From Emydura subglobosa (Eukaryota; Chordata; Testudines; Chelidae), in the NCBI GenBank assembly GCA_007922225.1, contig ML679956.1, forward strand, positions 74,746,095 through 74,810,094: DNA of 64,000 nt. Direction: 5' to 3'. This document shows, piece after piece, positions 23,024 to 34,904 of the stretch. The notes beneath the pieces were generated by a model. The model had not been told where the DNA came from. It saw only the letters and a list, made by a program, of their open reading frames with translations, and made no database searches. Positions within the stretch are counted from its first letter, which is position 1. Each line of letters opens with the position of its first letter. Both the position numbers and the translations under genes were made by a program.

Positions 23024-26000
23024 TTCTTCGAGTGATTGCTCATGTCCATTCCATTATAGATGTGTGCACGCTTCCATGCACAGCTACTAGAACTTTTTTC
23101 CCCTTAGCAGATCCCATAGGGTGGGCTCTGGTACCCCCTGGAGTCCCGCGTGCATGCCGTGGCATATGAGGTACTGCCGGCCCTACGCCCCCTCATTTCC
23201 TTCTTTCCACCCGTGGCGGTTACTGAAACTGCCTGTGCTTGCACTGCAAGCATTTCATTCCCCATGTTTAAACTTTAGACAAGGTTTTTTGTGTTAGTTG
23301 GTTAGATATAACTGCTGTAGTGGTAGTTAGAGACTTAAAGATAGTCTAGCTCAGACTTTACTGGGCGCAGGTATGCTCCAGTGTCATGGCTTCACCACGG
23401 TATCCAGCGTGCCACCGGTGCAGAGGGCACCGTCGGCACCGACCCGACCCAGCTCAGCACCGCGTAGATGGAGCACGGACACTCCCCCGCACCGTCCGAG
23501 CAGGTGGGGTGGAGTACCTACCGGCACCGTCAAGTTCGGTGGCCGAAGGGCGGCAAGAGCCTTGTTGGCCTTGCATACGCCACCGCCGCCCATGCCTCTA
23601 CTAGGGAGAAGGAGCTGGCATTAAGGGGAAGCCTGTGTTGGGACCTCCTGAATGGCTCAGGAGATCCCCAGTATGGGGAGGAAGAACTCCTGCAGACCGG
23701 TTCCCTAGGGTAGAACAGGGAACACTCTGCTAGAAGTCATCCCAGGTCGCATTGCCAGACCAACCTGCATTGAGGCGGAGAGCGAAGTTGCCCGCCTGAC
23801 ACCATTTTCGATCCCCCGGCACCTGGTGAGGTCCATCCCACTGCCCCGGCATCGAGGAGTTCGCCCACAAAGATGCGGAGCTGATCCCAGTCACTGCAGA
23901 CAGTCTTGGTACTGAGGACTTCGCTGGGCGGTGCAGAACCTGGATGCCGGAGATGGTCTCGGCACCGAGGAGCTCGCCAGGTGGTACAGAACCCGGTAGC
24001 CAGAGACAGGCTTGGCGCCGAGAAGTTCATCCCCGCGCTGAGACAACACTGAACCCTGGATGTCGGAGATGGACTCGGCACCGAGGAGCTCGCTAGGCAG
24101 TGCAGGACCCAGCATTGTGAGACAGCCTCGGCACTGAAGGGGTTCGCCCCCGTACCGAGGCCGGGCATAGTTGGTCGCCGGAGCTTGATTCAGCAACGAG
24201 ACACATGTAGAACGCAAAGTTCTCGATGCAGGGATGATGCTCAGGTCATCTCAGCCCGCCGGAGTGTTGTTCATACGCCTGCTCCGGCCACGGCACCCAC
24301 AACGAACGTGGTAGTCAATGTCGTCATCGCCAAGGGGTCGCTCTCTGGAGTGACAGTACCACCCACTAAGAGGTTTTTGGGCAGCCCCAGCAGTGGTCTG
24401 TCAACAGTGCCTCAGTTTCCCTTTGGGGATGCAGTACCTGGGGGAACAACCATCAGCAGAAGGTGCCAGCGCCCCAGGCGGATGGCCTCAGAGGCAATGG
24501 ACACCCCAATGGCTGAATACCTTGGGGGTTTTCCAGGGGGGACGGGACCATGGTCCGTCAACTCTTCAGGGATGCAGTCAGTGCCTCGAGTACAAGGAAA
24601 GACAACCATGCGCCCTCAGATGATGGCTCGGCCCCATGGGCAGAGGCTCCTGGGGGGACTGCCTGTTGGCAGAAGAGGGCTGCAGCTTGCAGAGCCCCCT
24701 CCCTTCTCTCCTCCCCGCCAGATGAAGCACGTGCCCGAGCCCTGGTTGATTCTAGGGCACAATGGGAATTGCTCAAGAGGCGGCCCCCACCTTGGGGCTC
24801 GAGGCCAAGGAGGAAAAAGGGGCGGCGGACTACCTTTAATGTGATACCGGTGGGCTCCACAGGATGATGGCCCTTCTGGTCTACAGAGGGGTGCCAGGCA
24901 TAGAGAAGGTCTCGTAGCAACCTCCTCCTCCGTAGCCCAATGCCTAGAGGGAAGAGTATTACACCCATCCAAGGTGTATGAATACTGTTCACCACCCCGC
25001 CTCAGGTCCCTGGTGGTGGTGGCCGCCGATCACAGGGACGGGCAGGGCGGACGGGCTGTTCTCCAGAGAACAAGGGTGACTGAAAGCCAGACTTGTTGGA
25101 GAAAATTTTATTCAGTAGTGCTACCAGCAAGTGGAGAGGGAGTCCTTGGGGGACTTGGTGAGCCCCTTTGCTGAGGCTCTGCCTGACGGCAGGTGCAGAA
25201 CCTGTATGCCGTTGCAGAAGAGGGTACCACAGGAGCTTGAGCAGCGCTCCAGGCACCCTCAGGCTCTGCTGATTCGGTGGGCTGAGCCATCCCTCCCGCC
25301 ACTGGCATGCCCAGAGGTTAGTGACTGCAATCCCGGTCTAGCCCAAGAGGTCCAGCAGCCTATCCGGGGCCCTTCCTTGGATGAGTCAGCCTTCTCATTG
25401 GCTTGGATAGAGGCAAAGCTGCATGGTCTCAGGGCCTCCTAAACCAAGCTCTGTTCCCTGGGCCGCTACATGCCACAGATGTTCAGGTGTCAGGCAGGTC
25501 TCCAGGGATAGCAGCAGCAGGAGTGCCAGCCACGGCTCTTTCCCAATCTACAGGCAATGAAACAGAGTCAGGGGGTCTGGGAGACACCATCTGCCCTGTG
25601 ACTGGCTCCTTAAGCCCTCAGTAAGGGTCCTCTTGGCAATAAAGCGATCAGGAAAGGCCCTTCTGATGGTGAACGTAAGGGCAGCACCCTAGCCTATATC
25701 CTCCTGCATGCTTGGGTGAGCCAGAAGGCCTTCGGACCAGTGGGTCCTTGAGATAGTTTGGTGAGGTAGGGGCCCTGGTCGTCTCCCTCTCCCCGGGCCC
25801 TTGACGCCACCCCATTCCTCTCTCTCAGTGGCATTTCCACATCCAAGAGGTTGAGGGCATCTCAGCTACGAGCAGCAGGAGAGATCCCACAGGCGATGGC
25901 GGAAGAGGCCCTACTTGAGGTACTCCCTCGTTCTCTCCTACCCCCGCCCCCCCCCCCCCAAAAAAAAAAAAAAAAAAGAGAGAAGAGAAGAGGGGGCTTT

Positions 26001-27979
26001 GAGGACGGTGGCAAACCTATGTCGTCTCACAAATACCGAACAAGGGGCTCAACTCTCGCATGATTCCCCGAGCTCCAGTAGTGGAAGCATGCCGACCTGG
26101 ATGTCAGGGACGCACATCCTCAAAGGTTCCCTCACTTCGTAGGGATCGACTTCCTCTAATGCTTTACAGCTTACCCTGCGGTCTGTTTCTTGGCCGACGG
26201 TGTCTACTGAAGGCCTGGCGGTGGTAGCCACGCGCTGACAGTGCATGATCTTCCCACGCAGGCCCAGGTTCCAAGCCCAGAGCAGTGTGAGCTGGTCAGG
26301 CATGTCTTGCGGCTGGCAGATCCTGCTGGTAAACACAAGTTCATGTTAATGCAAGTGCAGCCTACGGAATGCATCAGTGTGACCGGTTGCTTTCTGAACC
26401 AGACCTTCTTGCCCCAGCCGGGCTGTGGGACAGAGTCCTCACGGGAGCCCACTCGTCAGCCTTATAAAGGGAACTCATCAGTCCATAGGACCTGGCTGTG
26501 ATCACCTCCTGGGGGTGAGGAATGGCAAGGCGGACTACGTCAAGGGGTCGCTCTTCCCCACCACGAGGGGTTGCTGCGCCAACTAAGGGCATTTACAACC
26601 ATCGGGGGGTTCCCCAAAGGGAATCCGTCAGTATCGGACTGCAGCACGAGGTCCGCAGAACTGCCCTCTTCCTGGTCAAGGGGCAGGTGCGCTTGTCAAC
26701 GCCATTCGTCTGCAGCAGTCAGAGGCCTTCATATTCACTTTCCCGCCTTCCCCCTCCTGCATACAGCCTTGTTGAAAGTGAGGAGAGGCTAAACAGATGC
26801 CATCTTGATTGTTCTGGCCTGGCCACGCCAGCAGAGGTTCAGCACGCTGCTGGTTTTCTCGATTGCCGCTGCAGAAGTCTCTGAGCCAGCGCAATCCCAG
26901 CTCCAGGGATCACGGTCACCTGTGGTGCCCAGACCTGGACCCTCAGCACCTCAATGGGTCATAGATCGGTGGCCGAGAGGCAATGAGTGAACCGCTCATA
27001 ACAAGCCCAGTGAGTACCAATGAGTAGCAGGAAGCCCTCCACACAGGTCGTGTACCGGGCTAAGTGGAAGTGGCTGTGGCCTGCCGGGAGCAGTCCCGAG
27101 ACATTCTGCCCAGACTTTCGCTAGTATAGGCGATCCGGGAAATGCTTGCTGCAGCTAGTAGCCATATTGGCCTTCCATCAGCCGCTGGAAGGGGGATCGC
27201 GGTCCTCCTGTCAGATGGCGGTTTGGTCCCGAAAGGGGGTGGGAGGCTTTATCCATAGGCCCGCGACCCAGTGCCTCCCTGGGATCTCGACCTGGTCCTT
27301 CCCGGCCCATGCCCCCCCACCCCACGGCATCATGCCCTTTACTCCGGCCTTCTGGGAACGTGGTTTTCCTGGGGGTATATTAGTTGGCAAGGAAGGTCTC
27401 CAGGATCAGAGCTCTGACCTCAAAGCTCCTCCCTCATACTGTAGTCTATAAGATAAGGTTCAGATGGGACCGCACTGGGTCTTCCGGCCCGAGGTTGTTG
27501 CCCAGTTCATTGGACCAATCATATATTCTCCCCAGGTTCCCCCAAACCACATGGCTCAGAGGAGAGGGAAAGGCAGCATGCGCTAAAATGCAAGTGGAGC
27601 CCTGGCTTCTACACGAGGCTGTTCTGGAGAGCAACGCAGCTCTTCCTCGCAGCATCCAACCGGATGAAAGGTTCCCCGGTCGCCGACTGGTGCAATTTCC
27701 TTGCGAATAAATTCCTGCATCGTGTTCGGCCATGAGCAGGTGAAGGTGCCACTTCCAGATGCCACAGCTCTCCCAGCAGAGCTCAAGCTCCATCTACAGC
27801 CTTCCTAGCAGAAGTGCTAGGGCATGGCATCTGCAAGCAGCTGCCAGGCTGGCAGTACATACCTTCACGTCCTACCACGCCTCTGTCCAGGGCGCAGGAA
27901 GGAGTAGGCTTCAGCAGAGCTGGGCTGCAGGCAGCTCACCGCTAACTCCGGCCTACCTTCAAGTTACTGCTTGTTAGTC

Positions 27980-28078
27980 ACCTATAATGGAATGGACATG
28001 AGCAATCACTTTGAGGACGAAAACAAGGTTACTTACTAGTAACTGATGTTCTTCAAGATGTGTTGCCCATGTCCACTC
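27980..28078 (+). repeat. Internal complementary region of DIRS copy C
   Basis: Bases 27980-28019 (CACCTATAATGGAATGGACA then TGAGCAATCACTTTGAGGA) are the reverse complement of the element's left end. Bases 28024-28078 (CAAGGTTACTTACTAGTAAC then TGATGTTCTTCAAGATGTGT) are the reverse complement of its right end. This back-to-back arrangement is the diagnostic DIRS architecture. Confidence 0.85.
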
Positions 28079-28296
28079 CCCGTCCCTGCTGCTGGAGTTG
28101 GGGGAAAGAAGGGACTGAGGGGGCGTAGGGCCGGCAGTGCCTCATATACTGCAGCATGCATGCAGGACTCCAGGGGGCACCAGAGCTGGCCCTATGGGAT
28201 CTGCTAAGGGAAAAAAAGTTCCGGTAGCCATGCACGGAGGTGTGCACACACCTATAATGGAATGGACATGAGCAACACATCTCAAAGAACTTCATT

Positions 28297-28312
28297 TACT
28301 GGTAAGTAACCT
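28297..28312 (+). promoter_or_regulatory. Donor-like sequence in the DIRS right terminus
   Basis: ACTG|GTAAGTAACC matches the 5' splice consensus as well as the genuine NKTR donor upstream and lies in gene-sense orientation within the same intron. Whether it is used is unknown. Confidence 0.4.
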
Positions 28313-28644
28313 TGTTTTTCTTTGATTGAGATAAGAACACTTTCATATGTGTTCACCATAAACAGTAGCAAATCAGATAATCCTAGTAAATTAATTTAGT
28401 TTGATGTTTGGTTTTGAGATGTTGAGTTGTAGCTATTCAAGTGCATACTCTAAGCAATCTACTCTGAAATATGTATGCTTTTAAGAATAGAAACAGACTT
28501 TGGTAACTGCTCATTCTTGGAAAATAATTATATCATGCAGTGTGGACAGGGAATATCAAGCAAGTCACTTTGAAATTTTTTCTAGTTCAGTCTTTGGTCC
28601 TAATTTAATTATAAGAATGTGTTTCTTGTTTGATTATGTCACAG

Positions 28645-28704
28645 TCGAACCTATAGTAGAAGTCGGTCCAGAAGCAGTTCATATGGTCATCACAGTCGAT
28701 CCAG
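28645..28704 (+). CDS. NKTR: NKTR exon, RS repeat (60 nt)
   Basis: Encodes (S)RTYSRSRSRSSSYGHHSRS, corresponding to mammalian RTSSRSRSRSSSYDPHSRS. The acceptor is TGTCACAG (ending 28644). It ends AG before the donor GTATGG at 28705. The exon keeps phase, so skipping would not shift the frame. Confidence 0.93.
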
Positions 28705-29387
28705 GTATGGATTACGATACTGGGAACAAAGTAATTTTTATAAAAATGAGCAAATATCTTATGACAGTGCCTTAAGTAATAAACTTGTGATATTGTTTAA
28801 AATATAGCACCATAGTAAGCCAAATTATAGCAAACTTAACTTCCTGAAATTAAATCAAATTGTTTTAAAAGATTAAAAGAGCAGTTTAAGTATCTACATA
28901 CCATAATGATGGACCTTAAAAAGCATTTAATGGATTGGTGCCCTTTACCGCTGCTTTCTGCTTTTTGGCCGCAGTTTTAAACGCTCCTCCTCCCCCCCCC
29001 CCCCCAATTTTCCTGCTATTTATTTTGCAAGAGTATGGGCAAGGAGGGAAGTCCAGGCTTGATATTCTTCATACATTGTGCAAAATTTATAGACAGATTT
29101 GTAAAATATTCTTTATTTGATTTTAAAATATGAGTTATTTTTAAAAGTAAACCACTTATTTGGGTAAACTGCTGCTTTGTGAAGAAACTTATACTCTTCC
29201 AGTTAAACATTTTATTAAATTTACTATTAGCTTATTTGTTAAATCCTTCAAGTAGTAATTAGAATACAGCAACAAAAATCTTTCCTTACATAAATGTCTT
29301 TAGAATTCTGGCTGTTTCTTGTAGCTTTTATCATTTTAGAAAAGAACTTTCCAAAGTCTTCAATTATTTTTCCCCTGTTAAAAGTAG
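28705..29387 (+). other. NKTR intron
   Basis: AT-rich intron with a C homopolymer run near 28990-29005. No gene or recognised repeat. Confidence 0.6.
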
Positions 29388-29489
29388 GTCATATACTTAT
29401 GATAGTTACTATAGCAGAAGTCGTAGCCGAAGTAGAAGTCAGAGGAGTGACAGCTACCGCAGATCTCGAAGTTATGACAGACGGTCTAG
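29388..29489 (+). CDS. NKTR: NKTR exon, SYTYDSYYSRSRSRSRS segment
   Basis: Encodes (R)SYTYDSYYSRSRSRSRSQR, then SDSYRRSRSYDRRS. The acceptor region reads AAGTAG, a NAGNAG tandem. Starting at 29388 gives HSRSRSYTYD, as in mammals; starting at 29385 inserts one serine. It ends AG before the donor GTATGT at 29490. Confidence 0.94.
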
Positions 29490-30550
29490 GTATGTAATTT
29501 TTCAGTTTCACAACTTCATAAACTTAACTGTACACAATTAATTTCCATAGATACTTTATTGGAAGCTTATAAGGAACAATATTTCAACATATGCAGTCTT
29601 TTTCTAGTATAAAATGTACTGTGACTAGCAAGCTTGTTTTATAGTAAATCAAGAACCAGAAATATAAAGAGAGAGTAACACAAACACACACAATCCCTAG
29701 TTCAAGAATTCCAAAGGAAGGAGGAGGGGAGAGGGATTTGGGAAGAGAGAGAAAACATTGTACTATTATATGTAATCCTGTGTGTGTATGTATGTGCGTG
29801 CATGTGCAATATGTCCATCTCTACACATGCACATACATATTTTTTAAAAATCTGTCATTTAATTCCTACTGGTTAAATCAGGAATAGTAATTGCAGGATT
29901 TAAATTTGATCATGGTTGTGCTTAAATGCCATGGTATAAAGGACTGAAAACTCCCCTGAGTGTCAAGATTCCACTGCATGGTAGATCTTTTTTATCTAGA
30001 CCTCAGTGCCAATACGAAAAACTTGTGAAAAGGAAGATGAAAAATAACTGTGCTAACAAGAGTGACAATCGAAATGCTTCCTCCAATGTAATTACAGCTA
30101 TAATGAAAGTAACTTAAGTGTAATTACAATTACACTTCTACAGACTTTGACTACATTCTTCAGAGTCCTGCTGCTTTTAAAGGTTATGTTCCTAGCACAT
30201 GTTTCAAAAAGAACCATTATCTACAAACCTAGTACATTGCTGGTGTTGCTGTCTACAGTGTGGTCCATGGTATAAATTTAGAACTATATATCACCCTCAA
30301 TCCACAACAGAATTCCCTAATGCCTGTGAGAGATTTGCACAAAGCACAGGATGGAATATTTTAGTTATTCTCTCAATCAGTATCACTTGGTGGGAGAATG
30401 TGCCAGTTTTCAGTAACATCACTGTTTCTGCCCTTTTTCTCTCCCCCGTTTTCTTGTTTCCTTTGTATTTCTTTCCTTGTAGCAACTCCCAGTTTCTAGC
30501 CTGTGGACATCACTCCCAACTCTTTTCCCATCCCTTCCATTGCTGACATA

Positions 30551-30793
30551 GGGCTAGTCTACACAGTACAGTAATGCGCATCAGTGAGGCGTGAATTCTA
30601 ATGTTCATCAATGTGTTGCACACTAACTGGCCTGTGTAGACCTACTGGTGTGCACTCAAAGTTCCCACTGTGCATTAGGGAACTTTGAGTGTACACCAGC
30701 GGCTCTACATCAGTCAGTTAGCGCACAACACAGTGGTGCATATTAGAATTGACACCCCACTGGTGTGCATTACCACACTATGTAGACAAGCCC
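30551..30793. mobile_element. MITE with GGGCTNGTCTACAC inverted ends
   Basis: Starts GGGCTAGTCTACACA and ends TGTAGACAAGCCC, inverted copies of each other. Both flanks are ATA, a possible 3-bp target duplication. An inner stem pairs TGCACTCAAAGTTCC with GGAACTTTGAGTGTAC. No coding capacity. Confidence 0.8.
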
Positions 30794-31319
30794 ATAAAGC
30801 CAAATTTAATTTTTCATTAAGATTGACACCCTCGTGAAGTTAATGGAGGATGGAAAGTAGACACTTCTGAATCATTGTTTCAGGCTGCCTGCAAACATCA
30901 GGAAAACAACATTGGATCAGGGTACACTTGTTTTCATTTGGAAGGTTTTCTTCACAACCAAGAGGACCAAAAAAGAACATCAAGTGAGCTGCATCTTGTC
31001 CATTGGCCAAGTGTTCAACGCCTCTGGTTTACACAGCTGGGAAGCACCTATGCACATTTTGATAAGTTAATATTTCCAGAACCTAGTTATATTATTTCAA
31101 GGGGGGCTCAGTCTTGCAAACCCCTACTCACCTGTTGAATTGATACTAATCACAGAAGGTAAGGGTTTTGCAGGATTAGGCCCTTGGAGAAAACACAAGT
31201 AAAACAGCTCTAGGAATCCATTCAAGAAGACACTGCCTGTTCAATCTGTGCTAGCTCACTGAACTCAAGCAAAACAAAACATATTTTTTAGTTCTGCTTC
31301 CAAAATTTAGTTACTGTAG

Positions 31320-31395
31320 GTGATATCCTGGTCACAGTGAAGTTAGTAGCAAAGCCCCTGTTGACCTCAGTGCAACCAGGATTTCACTCTGGAAA
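31320..31395. repeat. Short hairpin repeat (AAATCCTGG family)
   Basis: GATATCCTGGTCACAGTGAA pairs imperfectly with CAGTGCAACCAGGATTTCAC. The same family appears at 60685-60765, so this is a dispersed MITE-like hairpin. Confidence 0.55.
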
Positions 31396-31628
31396 TTTCA
31401 CACGTTTTGGATTGTAATGAATAGGCTTTGAAATGATGACCCTCTATGAAAATAATCACAATTTTAATGGATATACATTATGTTCCTGTAGAACTTTCCA
31501 CAGATTCTTTTCTTCTCACCTATACTTACCTCCTAAGAGTTGGATTGCCACAGTTTTGAACTTGAAACAAAAAGATTGAAATCTGATTTGCAAGTAGTTT
31601 TAATCTTTTTTTTTCTTTTTTATTGTAG

Positions 31629-31707
31629 ATCTTATGGCTCTGACAGTGAAAGTGATCGCAGTTATTCTAACAACCGAAGCCCCAGTGAAAGCAGCAGATA
31701 TAGCTGA
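31629..31707 (+). CDS. NKTR: NKTR last coding exon with stop
   Basis: Encodes (R)SYGSDSESDRSYSNNRSP then SESSRYS and TGA at 31705-31707. The mammalian C-terminus also ends SPSESSRYS. The acceptor is TATTGTAG (ending 31628). Confidence 0.97.
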
Positions 31708-33620
31708 AAATGTCTCCTTGGCAATGTAGATTGTATTTAGTAATTCTGTGTAAATGTTGTAAAATACCTTTGTTCTATCAGTGTCACAAGTGAAAGTGAA
31801 GGATGTTTACTGAGTGAGGTGAAATTTTGCTTATTAGCAGTGGATTCATTTGACTGGCTGCATATACACGAACTGAAGTTTTGAGCACAACTCAGCTAGG
31901 TATTTTTAATTATGCCAAATGCTGCTGTAACAAACTATGAAGACTAACTTTATTTCATTGAATCAAATTTTCCAAGCCATGAAATTACATTTATGTAAAT
32001 TTGCTGGTATCCCATTTCTGGGTGCAGCAATCTGTACTGTCTCAAAGTATCCCTATAAATACTGCAGGGCTCTTAGCCCATTATTTTGAAATAAATGCTG
32101 ATAACTATAAAACTTTGAAGAAAAATACTTGTAAAGGCTGCCATCTGTGTATTTTATTAAAATGCTTATTTTTAAATGCTGGACATCAGGTCAGTGGTGT
32201 CTTGTACATACTTATTATAAACATAGTTTTGATTAACAATAGCGAGGTGATGAAAACAAAGACTGCCACTCTGTCTTAACTCTCACCCCATTATACCTTG
32301 ATATTGCAGAGGTATGAGAAAAAGGGTGAGATATTGTACACCATGTAGATTGTAATACTTGAGCACAATGTGCAGAGAAAAGGGTGATGAATCGGACTTG
32401 ATTCTTAATATTCAACTTGTCTAAGAATTTAAATGTTTTTAATTGATTTTCTTCATGGTAATTTGCCCAATGTTTTTAAGACTCGAGAAAAAATGTTTCT
32501 AGGCAGTCCTATTTCAGTTCATGCTGCTGTGTATGGAGCACATCAGTTTACTTTGAAGTTGAACATTATAAATCTTTGAGTCACATTATGAGTCCGTGAA
32601 AATAGACATGAAAAGGAGTTTTGACGGAAATGAATCATAATGGCCCATTCCAAACTGTTTGTAGGTAAAACCTGGTCTTCTAAGTTAGGATGTATCCCTT
32701 CTGTCTTTGGGAGATGTCATTGTTCAGTTATTGAACTGTTTATTAATCTGTAATATGGCATTGCTATAAAAAATTGATATGCTTAATAAAAGGTATCGAC
32801 AGTACTTTACTTTGGAAGTTTAATACCAAAAAATGAGTCCACATTAAGGACAGTTTGCAAAAGTTGAATGTTGAATAATTTTTGCAAAACTCTGATTCAA
32901 TGGATTTAAAATTACTTGTAAATAAATACATTTTTCATTGTTTAAAAATTTGTATACTAAGAAATTATTTTTTTTATTTAAATAGCAGTAATAAACTCCA
33001 GAAATCTGGGTTTCTAATGGAAAAGCTGACTAATATAGCTTTATCAGTGCTAATGAGTACTGCAATGTAATATAATAGCTTGCTTTATTAACTTTCTGTA
33101 ATTTTTTGAGATGGTTTACTTTTCTCAAATGTTTTGCAATAGTGAAAATTAATTTTTGTATCTTATCAGCCAGGAGCTTTGAAGTATAAAAGTTGTAATT
33201 TTTTTCTTAGTAGTCTAATTCAGTTATTATTTGATAGTATTAAATTACTAAAAATTAGTCTTTAGATGCTCAGTTGAAACATGCAAAGGAAATTCAAAAA
33301 GAAGGTTGAAAATCTAATGTCATACTCCACTTACCTTCCGTGCATAGGTAACGGGGCATTTCTTTTGCAAGGTCCGGGGATATCCAGAACTCAATTAATT
33401 GAGATATGAATATCCAGCTTTCAAACATAGGTCCAAATCAGGCTCTTAATTCCAAAAATTAGGATTAAACCATCTAACACTTGTGGTAGCTTTAAAAAAT
33501 AAAGCACACCCAAATTTTACATCCTGAAATGCATATTCAATTGAAGCTATAAATAGTTGTGTTCTAGCAGGTCATACCTGTTTACAGAAATGTTTCTAAT
33601 AAAGTTGCAACCTGCTAATC
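31708..33620 (+). other. NKTR: NKTR 3' untranslated region (extent uncertain)
   Basis: AT-rich sequence after the stop, with AATAAA signals at 32090-32095, 32785-32790, 32921-32926, 32990-32995 and 33598-33603. The 32785 signal and the 32921 signal (followed by T-rich sequence) look best placed. Real cleavage sites cannot be decided from sequence. Confidence 0.6.
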
Positions 33621-34675
33621 AGAATATGAATGAATAGGTCATTGCTAACTCAAAACAACAATGTTATTTGGTGTAGATCCATAATACTAAATGCAACAGT
33701 AAGTGGATTTTTTCCCCTTATTTGGAAGGGATTAATCCATGTTAAATTTTCACTGTTTTGAGTGTTAAACATAAAATAAGGCATCCAAAAACTTACATTG
33801 CCATATCACATGGGATAAAAACAGAAAGTGCTCCCAAGATATAACTTGTGTTTCAGACTAGAATTGACTTTTAAAAGTAGAAAAATGGGGTGCAATAGAA
33901 TTATGATCAACTAATAATTATAATAGTCCAAAGCATACTGCTAGAATATTATGATATTTTTATGGTTCACATCAGCAATTGTCAGCTTTATAAAGGGATT
34001 CACTCTGTATTTTAGGATTTTTATTTTAAATACCGTATTATGTTGAATTGTCCTCCTAATAGAGAATGCACTATTGAGTGTTTTTATAATGTTCTGTTTA
34101 CTTATTGCAAATTTGTTATTCAGAAACAGATGGTGGTTAAAAATGTCCATGAAAGTTTTGTACATATCTGCAAACACTGATTTCTTTACATTTGAAAAAA
34201 TTCCCCTAGTATTTAAGAGGGGAACTTAAAGAAATTAAAAGTATACTTCAAGTTCTATATCCATCTCTGTGTTTTTTTTCTCTCTAAAAGATGGCAGGTT
34301 GTTTTCTCTTCCTGACCTATATAGGAAAGGATTCCTATGTCTGTGTAGTGAGATTACATAATAGCTGCATGAGGAACAAATATTTTGAGGAGTTTTGAAG
34401 TGAGGAAGGTGGACAGACACCAAATCAAGATATGTAAAAGGTACATATTCTTTGTGAAAGGATATACTTTACAGATCGTTGCTGAAATTGTCTCACTTTA
34501 ACTGCTGAACTAAATATTCTTTCTCAAATACGCATTGCCTCATGATTTGTGTAACATTGGAAAAGGTGATATTAGTTTTAATCAGCAAATATAATGGCAT
34601 AGCAGATTAAGCTATTAGTCTTTTAGATCTTCTGTTCCAGAAAAACTGGATTTCATTGGAAATATTGGCTTTGTC
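33621..34675. other. Intergenic, nothing recognised
   Basis: AT-rich sequence downstream of NKTR. No frame with recognisable domains and no repeat family seen. Confidence 0.5.
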
Positions 34676-34802
34676 TAGAGTGGCCAGATATCCCGATTTT
34701 TTTATAGGGACAGTCCTGATATTGGGGACTTTTTGTCTTATATGGAGGTCTATAACCTCCCACCCCATCCCAATTTTTCACACTTGTTATCTGGTCACCC
34801 TA
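34676..34802. mobile_element. hAT-type MITE, 127 bp, with exact 8-bp duplication
   Basis: Starts TAGAGTGGCCAGAT and ends ATCTGGTCACCCTA (12 of 14 inverted positions match). Flanked on both sides by GCTTTGTC (34668-34675 and 34803-34810), the 8-bp target duplication typical of hAT transposons. A relative is at 56420-56552. Confidence 0.9.
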
Positions 34803-34904
34803 GCTTTGTCTTAATGGAAAGGCTAATTGCCATTTTACATGGAAAAATGGATTTCCTGAGGGGGAGGAGCAAATAACAGCACACTTTTGTTTTTAGATCT
34901 AGTC

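Larger units (their letters stand above)
23021..28315 (+). mobile_element. DIRS-type retrotransposon copy C, both ends present
   Basis: A 5.3-kb element filling the NKTR intron, in gene-sense orientation. The left terminal repeat runs from about 23021 to 23230 (CTTCTTCGAGTGATTGCTCA on). An inverted, diverged copy closes the right end (about 28080-28315, ATGGAATGGACATGAGCAAC on). Between them are a degraded gag region rich in proline codons (about 23,386-25,600), a C-then-A homopolymer (about 25,943-25,977), an RNase H tail (about 26,490-26,640, aligning to the GVRND region of copy D) and a recombinase remnant (about 26,990-27,960, ending AVHTFTSYHASVQ). The internal complementary region is at 27,980-28,078. 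The RT core is largely absent. Many frameshifts; not autonomous. Confidence 0.88.
29490..31628 (+). other. Last NKTR intron (2.1 kb)
   Basis: Contains CA/GT simple repeats near 29680-29835, a MITE at 30551-30793 and a short hairpin repeat at 31320-31395. No exon recognised. It ends in a long T tract and TTGTAG acceptor. Confidence 0.6.
855..31707 (+). other. NKTR: NKTR gene, 3' portion (11 coding exons)
   Basis: NKTR is a large nuclear cyclophilin-type peptidyl-prolyl isomerase with a long SR/RS-rich tail, thought to act at nuclear speckles and in pre-mRNA processing. Eleven exons joined at GT-AG sites give one continuous frame of about 1,357 codons from the end of the cyclophilin domain to the stop at 31705-31707. 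Order: cyclophilin end (TTKPAPHLDG, then VVFGLVISGFEVIEQIENL), acidic/basic linker, conserved block EEIPPVPENRFLLRRD, SGRKIKGRGTI, RYHTPPRSRSCSES, a 2.9-kb exon rich in K, S and R, and RS repeats ending SPSESSRYS. I identify it by close match to mammalian NKTR as I remember it; mammalian NKTR is about 1,460 residues, so only some 130 N-terminal residues are missing and lie upstream of the window. All phases are compatible. Introns carry sense-oriented DIRS elements. Confidence 0.97.

Noticed and set aside
24185..24844. 219-codon open frame in copy C
   Set aside because: Proline/glycine-rich sequence of degraded DIRS gag. No conserved Gag residues, and the surrounding frame is broken.
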